Shown: positions 33,474 through 44,664 of the stretch, piece by piece
Numbering within the stretch: position 1 is the stretch's first letter
Layout of the letters: each line of letters opens with the position of its first letter
NCBI GenBank assembly: GCA_949357655.1
Contig: CASHTG010000001.1
Location: 4,402,001 to 4,466,000, forward strand
Length of the DNA stretch: 64,000 nucleotides
Source: Parascedosporium putredinis
Lineage: Eukaryota > Ascomycota > Sordariomycetes > Microascales > Microascaceae
Direction: 5' to 3'
Notes under the pieces: model-generated
Told to the model about the DNA's origin: nothing
The model's input: the letters and a program-made list of their open reading frames with translations, nothing else
The model's database searches: none
Program-made: the position numbers and the translations under genes

Positions 33474-35486
33474 GGTTTGTGGAGGTGGAAAAGGTGGAAA
33501 AAGAGGTTGAACGTTTGCCGGGGTAGGGAGGGTTGATGGCTGCGCGCGCGGATTCTTCCAAGTGGGTTGTTTTTTTAATCTCTGTTCGGTTTACTTGGGT
33601 TTCCTATTTCTTCTACTGTTTCCCGTGTCTCTTTGGTCGCTGGCCTCGTCCGCGGTATGGTATTCTTCTTCTTGTCGCTTCGGCTTCTGATGGTCGGGTT
33701 TGGCGGGGTTTTGTGTCCCGAGGTGGGTTCGGTTTAGCGCGCAAAAAGACGGAAGAGGAATCGAGGGGTGGTTTTTGTGATGGCCAGCAATGGGATGTGG
33801 GATCTTGGAAAGGTGATGTTCCAAGGTGTCGTTCAAGTCTGGGAAGGCAATGGAATCAAATGTAAAAAGAAAAACCTGTTGCCTGGGTTTGCAGTTGGAA
33901 TGGAGATAGAAGCGCAAAAAAAAAAAAAAGGGTCTTGTGAGGAGGCCGAGGGAGTTTATGGGGATGAGTCGATGTCCGTTACACATGGGAATGGATGTAC
34001 AAGTCTTGATACTGCGACGGCAAGCAGGTACGGAAACGGGTCTTGATACTTTCGAGTCTAGTCCCGGCTGGAATCGGGTAACGTCTGGTCTATTTCTTTT
34101 TTGCCTTTGGAGGGGTACTTTAGTGTCAGCCAAAGTACAAGTCGGCCCCATCTCTGGCCGTGTACGTATTGATATACGTATTAATCCCAAGCCATCGAGC
34201 ATATAGATCTATTGTTTTAGTCTTGTACTCGGTAGGCGGGGTTCAGTTCGCGGGGAGGGGAAATCTCGCAGACGACAGAAGGGCGCGGCATGGCCAGCAC
34301 CAGTTCCAGCGCCAGTCCTAGGCTCGGCTTGCGCTAAACATGGAGCAAGAGGAACCTCCCTTTGTCATGATGCTCCCTCTCCGCCATTGACACTAGATTG
34401 ACTCATTGGGTTCATCCCGTTGATCCATCATCCTGGACAAGGTCACAATGCACTTGTTCCAGCTGGGACCTAAAGCTCTCAGGTGCTAATCCACAGCGCT
34501 AATCCACAGCGCGAGAGCCACAAGTCCACGGCATTCCCAGACAATATGAAAAACGGCCGGGGAGACGGGAGAGGGGGAGGGGAATTGAGGGAATTGAACT
34601 TTGATATTGACATGTCAGAGCATAAAACACTCGACTCACGCCCTTGCATCTCCCTTTTGGGCGGAAAGCGAGCTGCCTCCTCCCCCAAGCCTGCCATTGG
34701 CTGTGCCGTCTCCAAGAGATGTCTCTTCCCCAGGCCCATTCATCGATACATTCATGTCCATCCTCTTCCCCTTCGAAAAAAGTGATGTCTCTTCCTTTTG
34801 CTTTGGCGAGCTGCCGTTCGCTTACAGCTACCAGCAGGCACACCCTCGATACTTTAGACGGCGGTGTCTTGCCATGCCAAGCCGGGCCAGGCCTTGCAAC
34901 GGCCCACCGACAAAAACTTGAATGAATCACTTGGGGGTTCCTACCTCGGTATAAAGCCTTGCTCTTCCTAAAACTCAAAAATAAGCCTGGCCTTCTTTTC
35001 CCTTTTGGTCGGGAGGTTATTGTTGTTTGGAAGCTGGGTGAACAAATTTAACATGATTCCGCACGCACCGTTCTTCATCATCACTTGGCCAACACAGACT
35101 TCTCCCCTACCTCCTGTGCCATGGACACGGAGCAAGAAAAGATTACGAGGGTTAAAAAGAAGAAACTCCATTGCCTGGCTATTCGTTTGCTCATATGAAT
35201 TTGCCGCGTTCCCCCTTCCAAATAATACCTCCGCTAACATAATCTTTCTTCATGATCCCCTCTGCATCCCACATGATCCATATCGCTCCTAGACCTACAC
35301 AACGCACCCGGAATAAGTAAACAAAGAAGAATGGGCCGTATGGCCCTCTTGACGTAAAGATGCGTGGCGGAACAGGTTATGTGGTTTTGACAGGCGGGTA
35401 AAGTAAAGGTCCCAACGTGCAAGTGCGTGTGTGGAGAGAGGGAGAGGGAGTAATATAGAGGGAGAGGTGGTGGTGAAAAGGGTAAT

Positions 35487-35559
<73 letters not shown>
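35487..35559. repeat. Long (AG)n microsatellite
   Basis: About 73 bases of AG with one AT interruption near 35500. It is the longest pure simple repeat of the window. Confidence 0.95.
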
Positions 35560-35563
<4 letters not shown>

Positions 35564-35744
35564 GGAGGGGGAGAAAAAAAAAGAGAAGGTGAGAGACGAT
35601 ACATGAGTCCGATCAAGGACGAAACAAAGGAAAGAATGAAGAAAAAGAAAAAGGTTGACCAGAATCCTATATACCTTCATCACACTTTACACCATACAGG
35701 CAAGTTTCTAAGTATGAGCCCATGGCGGGGCAAAAACCAAAACC

Positions 35745-35746
35745 AA

Positions 35747-35766
<20 letters not shown>
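35745..35766. repeat. A22 homopolymer
   Basis: Twenty-two consecutive A followed by short A/G runs. The true length is uncertain. Confidence 0.85.
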
Positions 35767-35779
<13 letters not shown>

Positions 35780-36263
35780 AAGGAAAAAAGAAACCGGCGC
35801 GGGAAATAAAAAGGCGGGCGTCGTAGAGGGAGATGCCAGATGCCAGCCGCGTAAGTGAGGTAGTGAGGTTTCAACATGATGCGAGGATAGGACCGACCCG
35901 TTGCCATGATTTGCACAGTCGTTAGCATGATGGGGGAAAAACGCCGGAACCGCAGGAACAGGTTGAGGAAAAGTGAAAAGCCCGACCGAGGATCGTAGAG
36001 AGACGAGGAATATTATGGGAGGGCAGCGTAAAGAAGAAGAAGAAGAAGAAAATAGGTGGGGGAAAAGGACGAGAACCGGGCCCATCACAAGACGGCTTCC
36101 CTCGCCTCACCCCTTCTCCCGCGTGCAGAATCAGCTCCGTCAAGGATCCAAGGGTTGCATGCGGGCGGTGCTTGCGGGGTAAGGGAGTAAGAAGTATGGC
36201 CAAGGCACCGGTTGAGTGTTGTCGTAGGTAACGCCTCTGTCTCAAGGCAACTACAGCATCTCT

Positions 36264-38868
36264 TTATCGGTCGAGCTTGGGCGACGCTTGCCAGCCATTG
36301 ATATACGCCATCAGTCCCATGCCGAGCAGCACAACCCCGAGCATCGATGCGTACGGGAGGCTGGCAGCGACTGCGGATTGGTCCTGTGCCTGCGCCATCC
36401 CTCCCAACGGCAACTTTTGTGGAGTGATCGTGTTCGCCCGGGATAGTGTTGGCTTATCGCTTGCGCCGTCGCTTTCTAGCTCCGTCGGCTTTCCGTTGGT
36501 GTGCGTCGAACGCTCCGTTGCTCCCATTGTGTGTGCCGTGTCGTTCTGCTCCTCTGGCTTCTTGGACTCGCCTCGTCTTCGGTTCTTCGATCGTCCCCGA
36601 TCCTTCCTCGTAGCGTCTGATCCTGACGTCTCGGATGCTTCCGCCGTCGCCGTCGCCGTCGCCGCCGCTATGGCCGCGGTGGCAGTAGCAGCAGCGGTAG
36701 CTGCGGCAGCCGCAGCAGCAGCCGCCGCTTCCGAGGCCTGTCTCTCTTCCTCATGTTGGCGGATCTTCAGCACCATCTCGGCGAGCGATTTCCTATCCGC
36801 TTCCCGTCCTGATTCGGCAATTTCGCAACGGCTCCGCCACTGCTCCAACTGCTCCTTCATATCGCGAAGCTCCGTCGCCATCTCGTCGATTCGGGTTCGG
36901 TATTCGCTTGCGGCCGCTTCCGTGCTCTCCGCCTGGTCCGCTAGAGCCTTTTCAGCGATACTGTCCGTCGAGTTCACCTCTTGAAGCGCTGCAGATTCTT
37001 GGGGAGGGTCAAACGCTTCCGCCAAGAGTCCTTCATCCAAGCCGCCCTTGGCAGAGCCGTTCATGTGCGGGAGGATTGTTGCATCATCAGACGATGCCTC
37101 GGACCCGGCCCCTTCCAGCTCAGATGGAATGGCCGCCAGCGTCGCCGCAACGGCCGACTCCTCCAGCTTCCTCGCGATGTCTTCGGCCGATTCCCTAGCC
37201 AGCCTCTCCCTATGAAGAGATTCTTCAAGCTCGCGCAGCTTCGCGTCTCGGCCCTCGAGCTCTCGCTTCGTATTCTTAAGGTCTTCCTGCAGCTGCAGGA
37301 TCTGGTGGATATTGTCCCGGATCGGTGACGTGTTGGAAGGGTGGGATTTCGGCCGCTCTGTCGTACCGCGCTTCAAAGCTGGTATATCAGGCTTCTCTGG
37401 CAGCGGTTGCTGCGGCGGCGGCGCGGGGGATCGGAGAATCGAGCTTTAGGATCGGCTCGGAACGGCATGCCATTCCCGTTGACCATATGCTGCTTCGGCG
37501 GCTCGGGTGCCTCGGGCTTTTCGAAATCCTTGACGTCCTCTTTCGTCATCATCGTAGAGAGAAACTGGCCGGTACGACCGAGATCCTGGGATTGGAGCTT
37601 CGCCCCACGCATTTCGGTCTAGCAAGTGACGAGCGTTAGTTTTTTTTTTTTTTCTGATCTATGTGTGGATGAGATGGAACCAAGCCGAGAAGTGGCGAGC
37701 GGTAGGAAGAAAGAAAAGGAAATGAAAGAGGGGTTGGGATAGAAAAGGAGACGAACCTGTAGCCGTTTCACTATCTGCTCGGCGGTGATCGGTGCTACCC
37801 AGTATCCACGTTGATGAGGAGCGCCGTTCGTGGGGCCGCCCATGAGACCGGCAGTAGAGATCATGCGACCATTGCCCATGGCAGGTGCGTTACTTCCGTT
37901 ACGCGAGTGCGCGTGCATGACGCGCTGCCCAGACGAAAGGACGTTTCCGTTGGCGGGATCGAGGTCGCCAAAGTTCATGTCTAGCAAATTGCTAGAGGGA
38001 CTGAGGAAGCCGGCATGCTCAACCTTGGCCGCGACTTTGTGATGGACGACCGTCTTTTGGTCCTCGCTCACGATGTCGATGCCCAGTTCGAGATGATCGG
38101 CCGTCTGTAGCTCGTGCGGCTCGGATTCGCGGTTCTCTTGAGACAGGCGTGTGCCGTTGACAAAGGTACCGTTGGATGACTTGACATCGCGAATCCATAT
38201 CTTACCGGACCGGTCTGCCCATATCTCCGCGTGTTGCCTTGATAAGACTTTGCTGTCAAAATAGCCGTTGGATGGCGTCGGCACCGTTTTTTGGTTCGTC
38301 TGTCGGCCGATTCTTAATGTGTCGGGCGCAAAGGGAACCTGAATCGTCTTGCGCTCAAAGGTTCCGTTGAGAGAAAGGAGATGCAGCACGGGGATCCCGC
38401 CCGCCATTTGGTCGGTAAGCGGCCGCGTGACGGCTTGTTGCTGTGTTAGGTTTTGAGGCTGGCCTCCCGCTAGTGGGTGCATGGGGGCGCGCCGGCTATG
38501 ACACCGTTCATAATGGGCGTCCGACTTCCTGCCATCCTCGCCAAATCAGCATGACCGTCTACTTTTCCCGCCGGCCAAGGTCCCTTGGACTGAGGTCGTT
38601 TTCGCGGCGCGGTACTCGGCCACCGGCTGAACTCTCCGTTGGACGACGCAGGAGTGCCGCTAAGCTGCGAGCTGGTGGTCGCGACGGTGGTCGTCGACGA
38701 GGTGGATGAATTAGAAGATATGGAAGAGGAAGAGTTGGATCGTTGTAAACCTTTTCGACCGAACATAGAACGAACGTCGTCGGTCATAGGTGTTATTGGC
38801 TGACCACCGTTACCACTCCATCCTGGTTTGTTTAATGGAAAGGAAGGGGGATTCGCAACAGCAGTCAT
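36264..38868 (-). CDS. ham-4: FHA-domain tail-anchored STRIPAK protein (HAM-4/PRO45, SLMAP-like)
   Basis: Membrane-anchored component of the STRIPAK phosphatase-kinase complex, homologous to Neurospora HAM-4, Sordaria PRO45, yeast Vps64/Far9 and human SLMAP. It is needed for hyphal fusion and sexual development in relatives. Minus-strand exons are 38868-37757 and 37618-36264 with an unusual GTTCGT donor. The FHA domain (about residues 165-265) shows LRIGRQ, SRQHAEIW, SSNGTFVNG and LELGID. A proline-rich linker, two coiled-coil stretches and an Ala/Thr-rich block (about 667-698) follow. A hydrophobic helix near residues 800-818 (MLGVVLLGMGLMAYING) ends the protein, as in tail-anchored SLMAP. 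One base is missing in 38483-38487 and one in 37425-37429. Corrected length is 822 residues. The start at 38868 begins MTAVANPPSFPLNKPG. A much longer open frame upstream lacks family character. Confidence 0.93.
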
Positions 38869-41311
38869 GGAGGAGGAGGAAAGGCAACGGGGCCAAGGCG
38901 TGGATGATGAATCGGAGGATGAGGGGCGTCGTGTGCTGGCTGGTCGTGCTCCCGATCGTTTTCCAGGCTCGTCGTGTTTTTTTCGTTCCTCAGCGTTGAC
39001 GCTCGCTAGTGAACTAGAAACGACGAGCTTGGAATGTGTCGAGCGATGGCGGAAGCACCGCAGACTAGGAACGCGCTGTGCCAAAAGGAAAAGAAGGAGA
39101 AAAAAACACGATTAATGATGTCGAGATCGGCGACGGGGATTTTTAGGGGTGTCGGGGACGACTGCTTCGTATGATTTTTGCCCCTTCTTCGTTGGTCGTG
39201 GTGGCGTGAATGGATAGGGGCTCTAGTGTTCAGGGAAAGGCTCGAAAGCAGAAAGACGGGCCAGTCGCGAATTTTCGGGTGTCGTCAGCGGGTGGTGTCC
39301 TCTGTTGAATTGGCGCGGCCGCAACAAGAGGCCGTAGGGATGGTGGCCAGGGATGACGGCCTTGCCCAGACTCTCGGAAGAGGAATAAAGACGTGTCGGG
39401 CAATTGAACCACGCAAGAGAGTCGACTTTGGAGATGGATTCGCGAAAGGTTAAAAAGGGGGAGTGTCGAGATGAGAATGTCTTGATATGGGGGCGTTCCA
39501 AATGGAAATGGAAACGGGACAGAATCGAGTGTTTTCCTGACAGTAGGAGTCTCGTCCCCTCCAAAACTCAACCGGCTCATTTGCTAGCTCATTCGCCAAC
39601 TTTCCCCAAGGTTTTTTTTTTTCTTCTTCTTTGTCTTCCCCTTCTGTCTCGTCCTTCCTAAGCGCTGGGAAGGCGTGGGAATTGGCACGGAGTACTTACT
39701 GTGCGCCCCGGCAACACCCAAGACAACCATGGATCTGTGGATCCAATCCCCTTCACACCACTCAGACCGCGGTGGCGGCGAGGTCCAGCATAATAGCATC
39801 CACTACTATGTATGTGCTGCTCCCCCACAACGCGCAGACTGCACCTGCACCAACTGGGGTTAGAGCCTTCTCGACCTCAAGTGCTCTTTGTTCGTCTCCT
39901 CCTGTCACAGAACGGCGGGGGCGGTTTTCTTGAGCACTTTGGGCACACCACCAGCGGCAACAGCCAAACAGGCCGTAATTGATCAAGATCCATGTTCCGA
40001 CGAAAACTCAGCATACAGGAGGATCGTGGATGGGGGCCAGAAGAAGTCTCGAGCACAGTGGCATTTTCTTTTCTCTCTTGCCCCCGATGCCAGCCATTCG
40101 ACTATTGACCCTTGCTCTTTTCTCAACTACAGGTTCAAGTCAAAGAGTGTTGAGGGAGATTGGGAGAAGAGGGAAAAATAAAGAGGTATTATTTCGTGTC
40201 CTCCTCCCTGTAAGACCAAGACCAGGGGGAGACTCGGAACCTTGGGCCTCTTGCGACCCTGAACCCGCTTGCGGCGCACCAAAGGACTAAGCCGAGCAAG
40301 CATCAAGCTATTGTAGTGTAGGCTTCTCCTCACCGACGGAAAAACCCAAGCGGCTTAAGCTCCAAGTAGATATCCAGGCCTTCGCGATTCTACCTTCTCT
40401 CAAGCACGCATGTGAACATTGTCCCTTCGGGCGTCCTCCACCCCTGCTTCAAACAGCTCTGAGCAACTCTTCATCCCCCACCAGCGATCCCCTTACCCGG
40501 CGGTCTCCCACGCCCCTCCTTCCGCAAGGCGATCAACGCCAACCAGCCGTCAAAGAGGAGTACATCAAGGATGTCCAGCAGTGAGTTGATGCATAGGAAA
40601 CACGTGATCCGACTGGCGAGACCGGACGTGATAGACCTTGCCTTGCCGTAATAGCCAGCACCTATTAGTTTCTGAACTTTGGTTTGGGGTTTGGGGGACA
40701 AGAGGTTCCTTTTTCTGAGACGTTTGCAGGAACATGCTGCCATGTACAGAAGCAAGCAGAACGCAGAACGGCAAAAGTGACTGGACAGGAAATGTTTGAA
40801 TCAGTGTGTGAAAAATAATTAGCACTATGTACCAGATACCTTGCTAGGGAGGAAGAAAAAATGTTGCTTTGGGAGTTGGAAGGCTAGAAGTAGGGCGACC
40901 GAGAACGGTTGTGGTCCGTGCGCACGACTTCCCGCTCACTGTTTTGACGTCCCTTTGATTGGTATGACGGCTATTCTTTCACGGAAAATCGCGTTGGGAA
41001 AGAACGAGGTGGATGCCATGGAGCCATGGCTGAAAGACCAGCTGCCACAATCTTCGTGCGCCACATTCCACACGCCACACATCCCATTCACAACGACAGG
41101 CGGCTCTGAAAGATTGATTTTCTTTAGAGCCCAAACGTTTATGAATTGGTGATCCAATCCAGCGCGGCACACCTCACGTTAAGCTTTTCCCTCAGGCACA
41201 GCAAGCAGTTCTCTCTCAACAGCCTCCCCTCCACGAAGCCGCCAAAACAAAAAGAAACCCCTCTTTTCTTTTTCTTTTTCTCCCCTCCGGTTGCCCGACT
41301 TTTGATTCACC
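38869..41311. other. 2.4-kb divergent intergenic region, ham-4 and mgr2
   Basis: Promoters of ham-4 (minus) and mgr2 (plus). A presequence-like short frame near 39850 and a tRNA-like patch near 40200-40300 were examined and not accepted. No gene supported. Confidence 0.45.
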
Positions 41312-41940
41312 ATGCCTCCTCCTCCTCCCCAGCATCCCGGCGGCCAGGCGCCTTCGGTGACCCAAAAACGTACGAGAGACAGATTTCCTCCACCTTTGCG
41401 CTTCACGTTTCTTGTAGCCGAACCGCTCTAACTTTTTCTTTTTTTCTACAGTTGCCATGGGCGCCGTGATGGGCGGGTGTATGTGATTGTCCTCCTCCTC
41501 TTTGCTTTGCGCAACGACTAACTTGTCGCCTAGCTGTTGGTGTCATCATCGGCTTCATTTTTGGTATGGACATGGTCATGCGAAGCACCGGGACCGTAGA
41601 ATAAGCTCTAACCTTGGCATTAGGAACGACGACTATCTTCCGATACGGCCCCGGTCCTAACGGTATCATGCGAACGCTTGGGCAATACATGGCGGCCTCG
41701 GGTGCCACCTTTGGGTTCGTATAGTTCCTTTTTCTGCTTCTTAGAAAAACAGTAGTACAGATGAGGCCAGGTCCGCTAACCTTTCTCTCGGGGACTTACA
41801 GCTTCTTCATGTCCATTGGCAGCGTCATCCGCACCGATGCGCACCCCGTAGCCCAAGAACTCTACATGCGCTCCCGAATGCAACCTCTCATCATCGCCAG
41901 GCAAGCGTTCCGAAGGCCAGATGGCACCTCCTCTCAATGA
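41312..41940 (+). CDS. MGR2: Mgr2/Romo1-type subunit of the TIM23 translocase
   Basis: Small inner-mitochondrial-membrane protein that couples Tim21 to TIM23 and guards lateral release of precursors. Five exons: 41312-41369, 41452-41478, 41534-41563, 41624-41714 and 41802-41940. They sum to exactly 345 bases, 114 residues, with no indel. The family core is clear. The first helix runs LAMGAVMGGSVGVIIGFIFG (about 20-39). A GPGPNGIMRTLGQYM loop follows, and the second helix contains ATFGFFMSIGSVIRTD. The fourth donor is GTTCGT, chosen because it alone preserves the GFFMSIGS core. Exons two and three are only 27 and 30 bases. Such split structure makes the gene easy to miss in automatic annotation. 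The C-terminal extension of about 35 residues beyond the yeast protein is usual in filamentous fungi. Confidence 0.93.
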
Positions 41941-43185
41941 GCGAAGCCAGCCGATCCACCATACGAAGTCGAATCCGGGATTATGACATGGGTTTATGAA
42001 CTTCCTAGATCGGTCTGCCGGGCTGTACTGGTACCTGTACAATATATATCAAAATACTAATTGGATGAGCTGCTTGCTCTGAATATAAACCTACCCTTGC
42101 GAGGGCGTACCTTGTCCCCCAGCTTATGGCCAGTCTGTCCATCTCTCGGTTCTTCCGGTTCCAAATAAAAAAAACTCGGTCCTAGCCGAGCTGAGACTGT
42201 ACTCGTGTGCTCAAAAACCATACTTGCTTACCAAGGCTTCTTCTTCTGCCCGCTATCAGGTGAACAGGCCATAATTCTCTGCCTGTCTAGGAAATACTCC
42301 ATAAAAACCACTACTACGGCATAGCAAGAGATTATCCCCATGATATGGACGGCAAGCGCGTCAAGTCGTCCCGTATCGCCTAAGCTGCTGCCCTAGGGGA
42401 ATGGGTGCCGCTGAGAAGATCTCGTAAAGTCGTAGCCACCCGTTCGGTGACCAGGTTTTACAAGCAATCAATACCTTAGGACTAGAACGGCAAGCTTCTC
42501 GCGCAGCAAAATTTGGAAAGCTTAGGCGGATTTTAAAGACTGATGTTTAGAAGCCTGGTTTGAACATAAGGTATAATTCGAACTGTGTGGCTTCATGATT
42601 CTGAAGCCCTTAGAGAATTAACAGGCACTCTGAAAGTACATGATGATCACTGATCAATCCCCGGATTCGCTTCAGTATCAGAAGTTGTTCCTCAATCGAT
42701 CAATAGATGGCCCAATTATGACGTGAGCGCACCCCTTGCACCCCTAAAAAACCACCCCCAGAAAACGTGGGGAGGGGCGTAGCGCATTCAAGTTAGTTCA
42801 CCCCGCCAAAACTCCTCGAGGCCACATCAATTGCCATGCACGAATTTGACGTCTCATAATTTTCTTCGGGCTGGGCTGCGATCACTGCCGCCTTGCATTT
42901 GCTAGTGATTTCTTGCCTTGATATCATCACTGCATTGATCCCTCTCGCTGAAGCCAATCACCCCACTCATCGCCTTCTGTTTCCCAGCCTTGGACAATTG
43001 ACGAAGCGGTGTAGGTTTGATCTCATGTTCTTGAGCGCGTAGAAAAGAAAAGAGAGACTTCTCTTCTAGACCTGACCTGGCATAGACAGCTGAGGCAACA
43101 GCCTGAGCAGTGTCTTTTCTGACGCCATCTACAGTCCGCACGCAGTTTCATGGGACGACGCCGTCGCAGCCGCCGTCACCGCAAA
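41941..43185. other. Intergenic region before the sirtuin gene
   Basis: Includes a relatively AT-rich part (about 42.25-42.75 kb) compared with the genes around it. No transposon motif or coding frame recognised. Confidence 0.45.
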
Positions 43186-44664
43186 ATGGGTCAAGACGAG
43201 TCTCATGTTCAGAACAATCAGGCGCCCCAAGTACTTGAGGACCGGTCACTGTCGGCCGTCGCCAGCTATATCAAGGAGGAAAAGCCAAGCAGATTGTTGT
43301 CTTGACCGGCGCGGGCATCTCAACGTCAGCCGGTAGTATGTATTTTCCGACACCACCCAACCCGAATCCTTGCTTTGCCCCTGCCTTGGGAGTGATGATC
43401 GTGAAACTTACCAGGCATCTTTCTCATCAGTCCCTGATTTCCGGTCACCCAAGACGGGCCTCTATGCAAACTTGGCCAGGTTGAATCTCCCGCACCCCGA
43501 GGCCGTCTTTGACATAGAATTCTTCCGCAAGAACCCCGCCCCTTCTACGTTCTGGCCAAGGAGCTTTATCCTGGAAACTTCCACCCTACCCTCTCACATG
43601 CCTTCATCTCCCTCCTCGCCCACAAGGGCCTTCTTCACAAACTGTTTACCCAAAACATTGACTGCCTCGAGAGGCAAGCCGGTGTACCGCCCGAACGAAT
43701 CATCGAGGCGCATGGCAGCTTTGCTACTCAACGATGCATTGACTGCAAGAAGCCCTACCCGGATGACTTGATGAAGATGCATATCAACAAGGCGCAGGTT
43801 CCCAGGTGTGCAGCCTCGGGTTGCTCGGGTCTGGTGAAGCCCGATATCGTCTTCTTTGGCGAGCCACTCCCGGCGGACTTTGGTAGAAACTCAGACGCCA
43901 TGTTTGCTGCCGATCTGGTCATTATCATGGGCACGAGCCTGACGGTCTACCCTTTTGCCGCTCTCCCCGACATGACCCGCCCAAAGACGCCCCGCGTCCT
44001 TTTTAACCTTGAAAGGGTAGGGACCTTGGGCGGCCGGCCGGACGATGTCCTTCAGCTTGGTACCTGCGATCTAGGTGTGAAAAAGCTTGCCGAGGAGCTC
44101 GGTTGGTTGGAGGAGCTGAACAAGCTGTGGGAAGAGACCGTGGGGGACAAAGAGGTGGCGAAGCAGCGGGCTAGGCACGAGACCCCCGACGCCGACTTGG
44201 AGGCCATGGACGATGAGATTGTCGGTTCTCTGTTGGAGAGTATCGAAGGCATATCGCTGAAGGATCACAGCTCTGGTGGACACCGGGGCGACACAAAGGC
44301 TCACAAGCAGCGGCCGTCTTCGGCTAACGCCAAAGGACAGACTGGCTCTTCGCCTATCGTTTTGCCAAAGGCAATTGTTGGTCACCTTGAGAGTCACCTT
44401 CAAGACAAGCTAACAAGCGGCGCCGCCACCGGCAGCAAATTGTCTGAAACGACCTCAAACGGCAGTAACGAAGCTGCCACAAACCCCAAGGCAGGTGGCC
44501 CCGACAACAGTACAGGGAGCGAGGTTGGCGCAGAAAAGGCCGGCACAGAAGAGAAGGAAGGGAAGGCGGAGGATGAGAGGGAACCCGGTGATTCTAATAC
44601 TCTCTCATCTGCAAACCCGGCTGAGTCAAAAGCTAGCGCAAGTAATACTGAAGGGAAGCTGTAA
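43186..44664 (+). CDS. HST2: NAD-dependent protein deacetylase, Hst2-type sirtuin
   Basis: Class I sirtuin that removes acetyl groups from lysines using NAD. Exons are 43186-43335 and 43431-44664, joined in the isoleucine codon of GAGISTSAGIPDFRSP (about residues 42-56). Further marks: TQNIDCLERQAGV for NAD and catalysis, the catalytic histidine in EAHGSF, zinc ligands in CIDC and CAASGC, KPDIVFFGE, and MGTSLTVYPFA. Beyond the fold is an acidic, Ser/Lys-rich tail of about 180 residues ending at the TAA. One A is missing in 43280-43283 and one C in 43539-43542. Corrected length is 461. I start at ATG 43186 because relatives begin MGQDES. An in-frame ATG at 43150 would add 12 mostly arginine residues. 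Confidence 0.93.

Larger units (their letters stand above)
33474..36263. other. 2.8-kb intergenic region with microsatellites
   Basis: Contains the BNA6 promoter, the 3' flank of the FHA gene, a long AG tract and an A22 run. Open frames on both strands lack domains and splice structure. Confidence 0.5.

Noticed and set aside
39631..39933. Plus-strand frame with a presequence-like RAFSTSSALCSSPP segment
   Set aside because: No mature domain follows, and the frame lies in the promoter region between two divergent genes.
40192..40310. tRNA-like patch on the minus strand (D-stem-like GGC/GCC and an AGGTTCCGAGTC B-box-like motif)
   Set aside because: No acceptor stem and no pairing anticodon stem could be drawn, and the T stem does not pair.
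42240..42760. AT-rich intergenic patch as a possible RIP-mutated transposon relic
   Set aside because: No terminal repeats, no transposase or reverse-transcriptase motif, and no second copy in the window.
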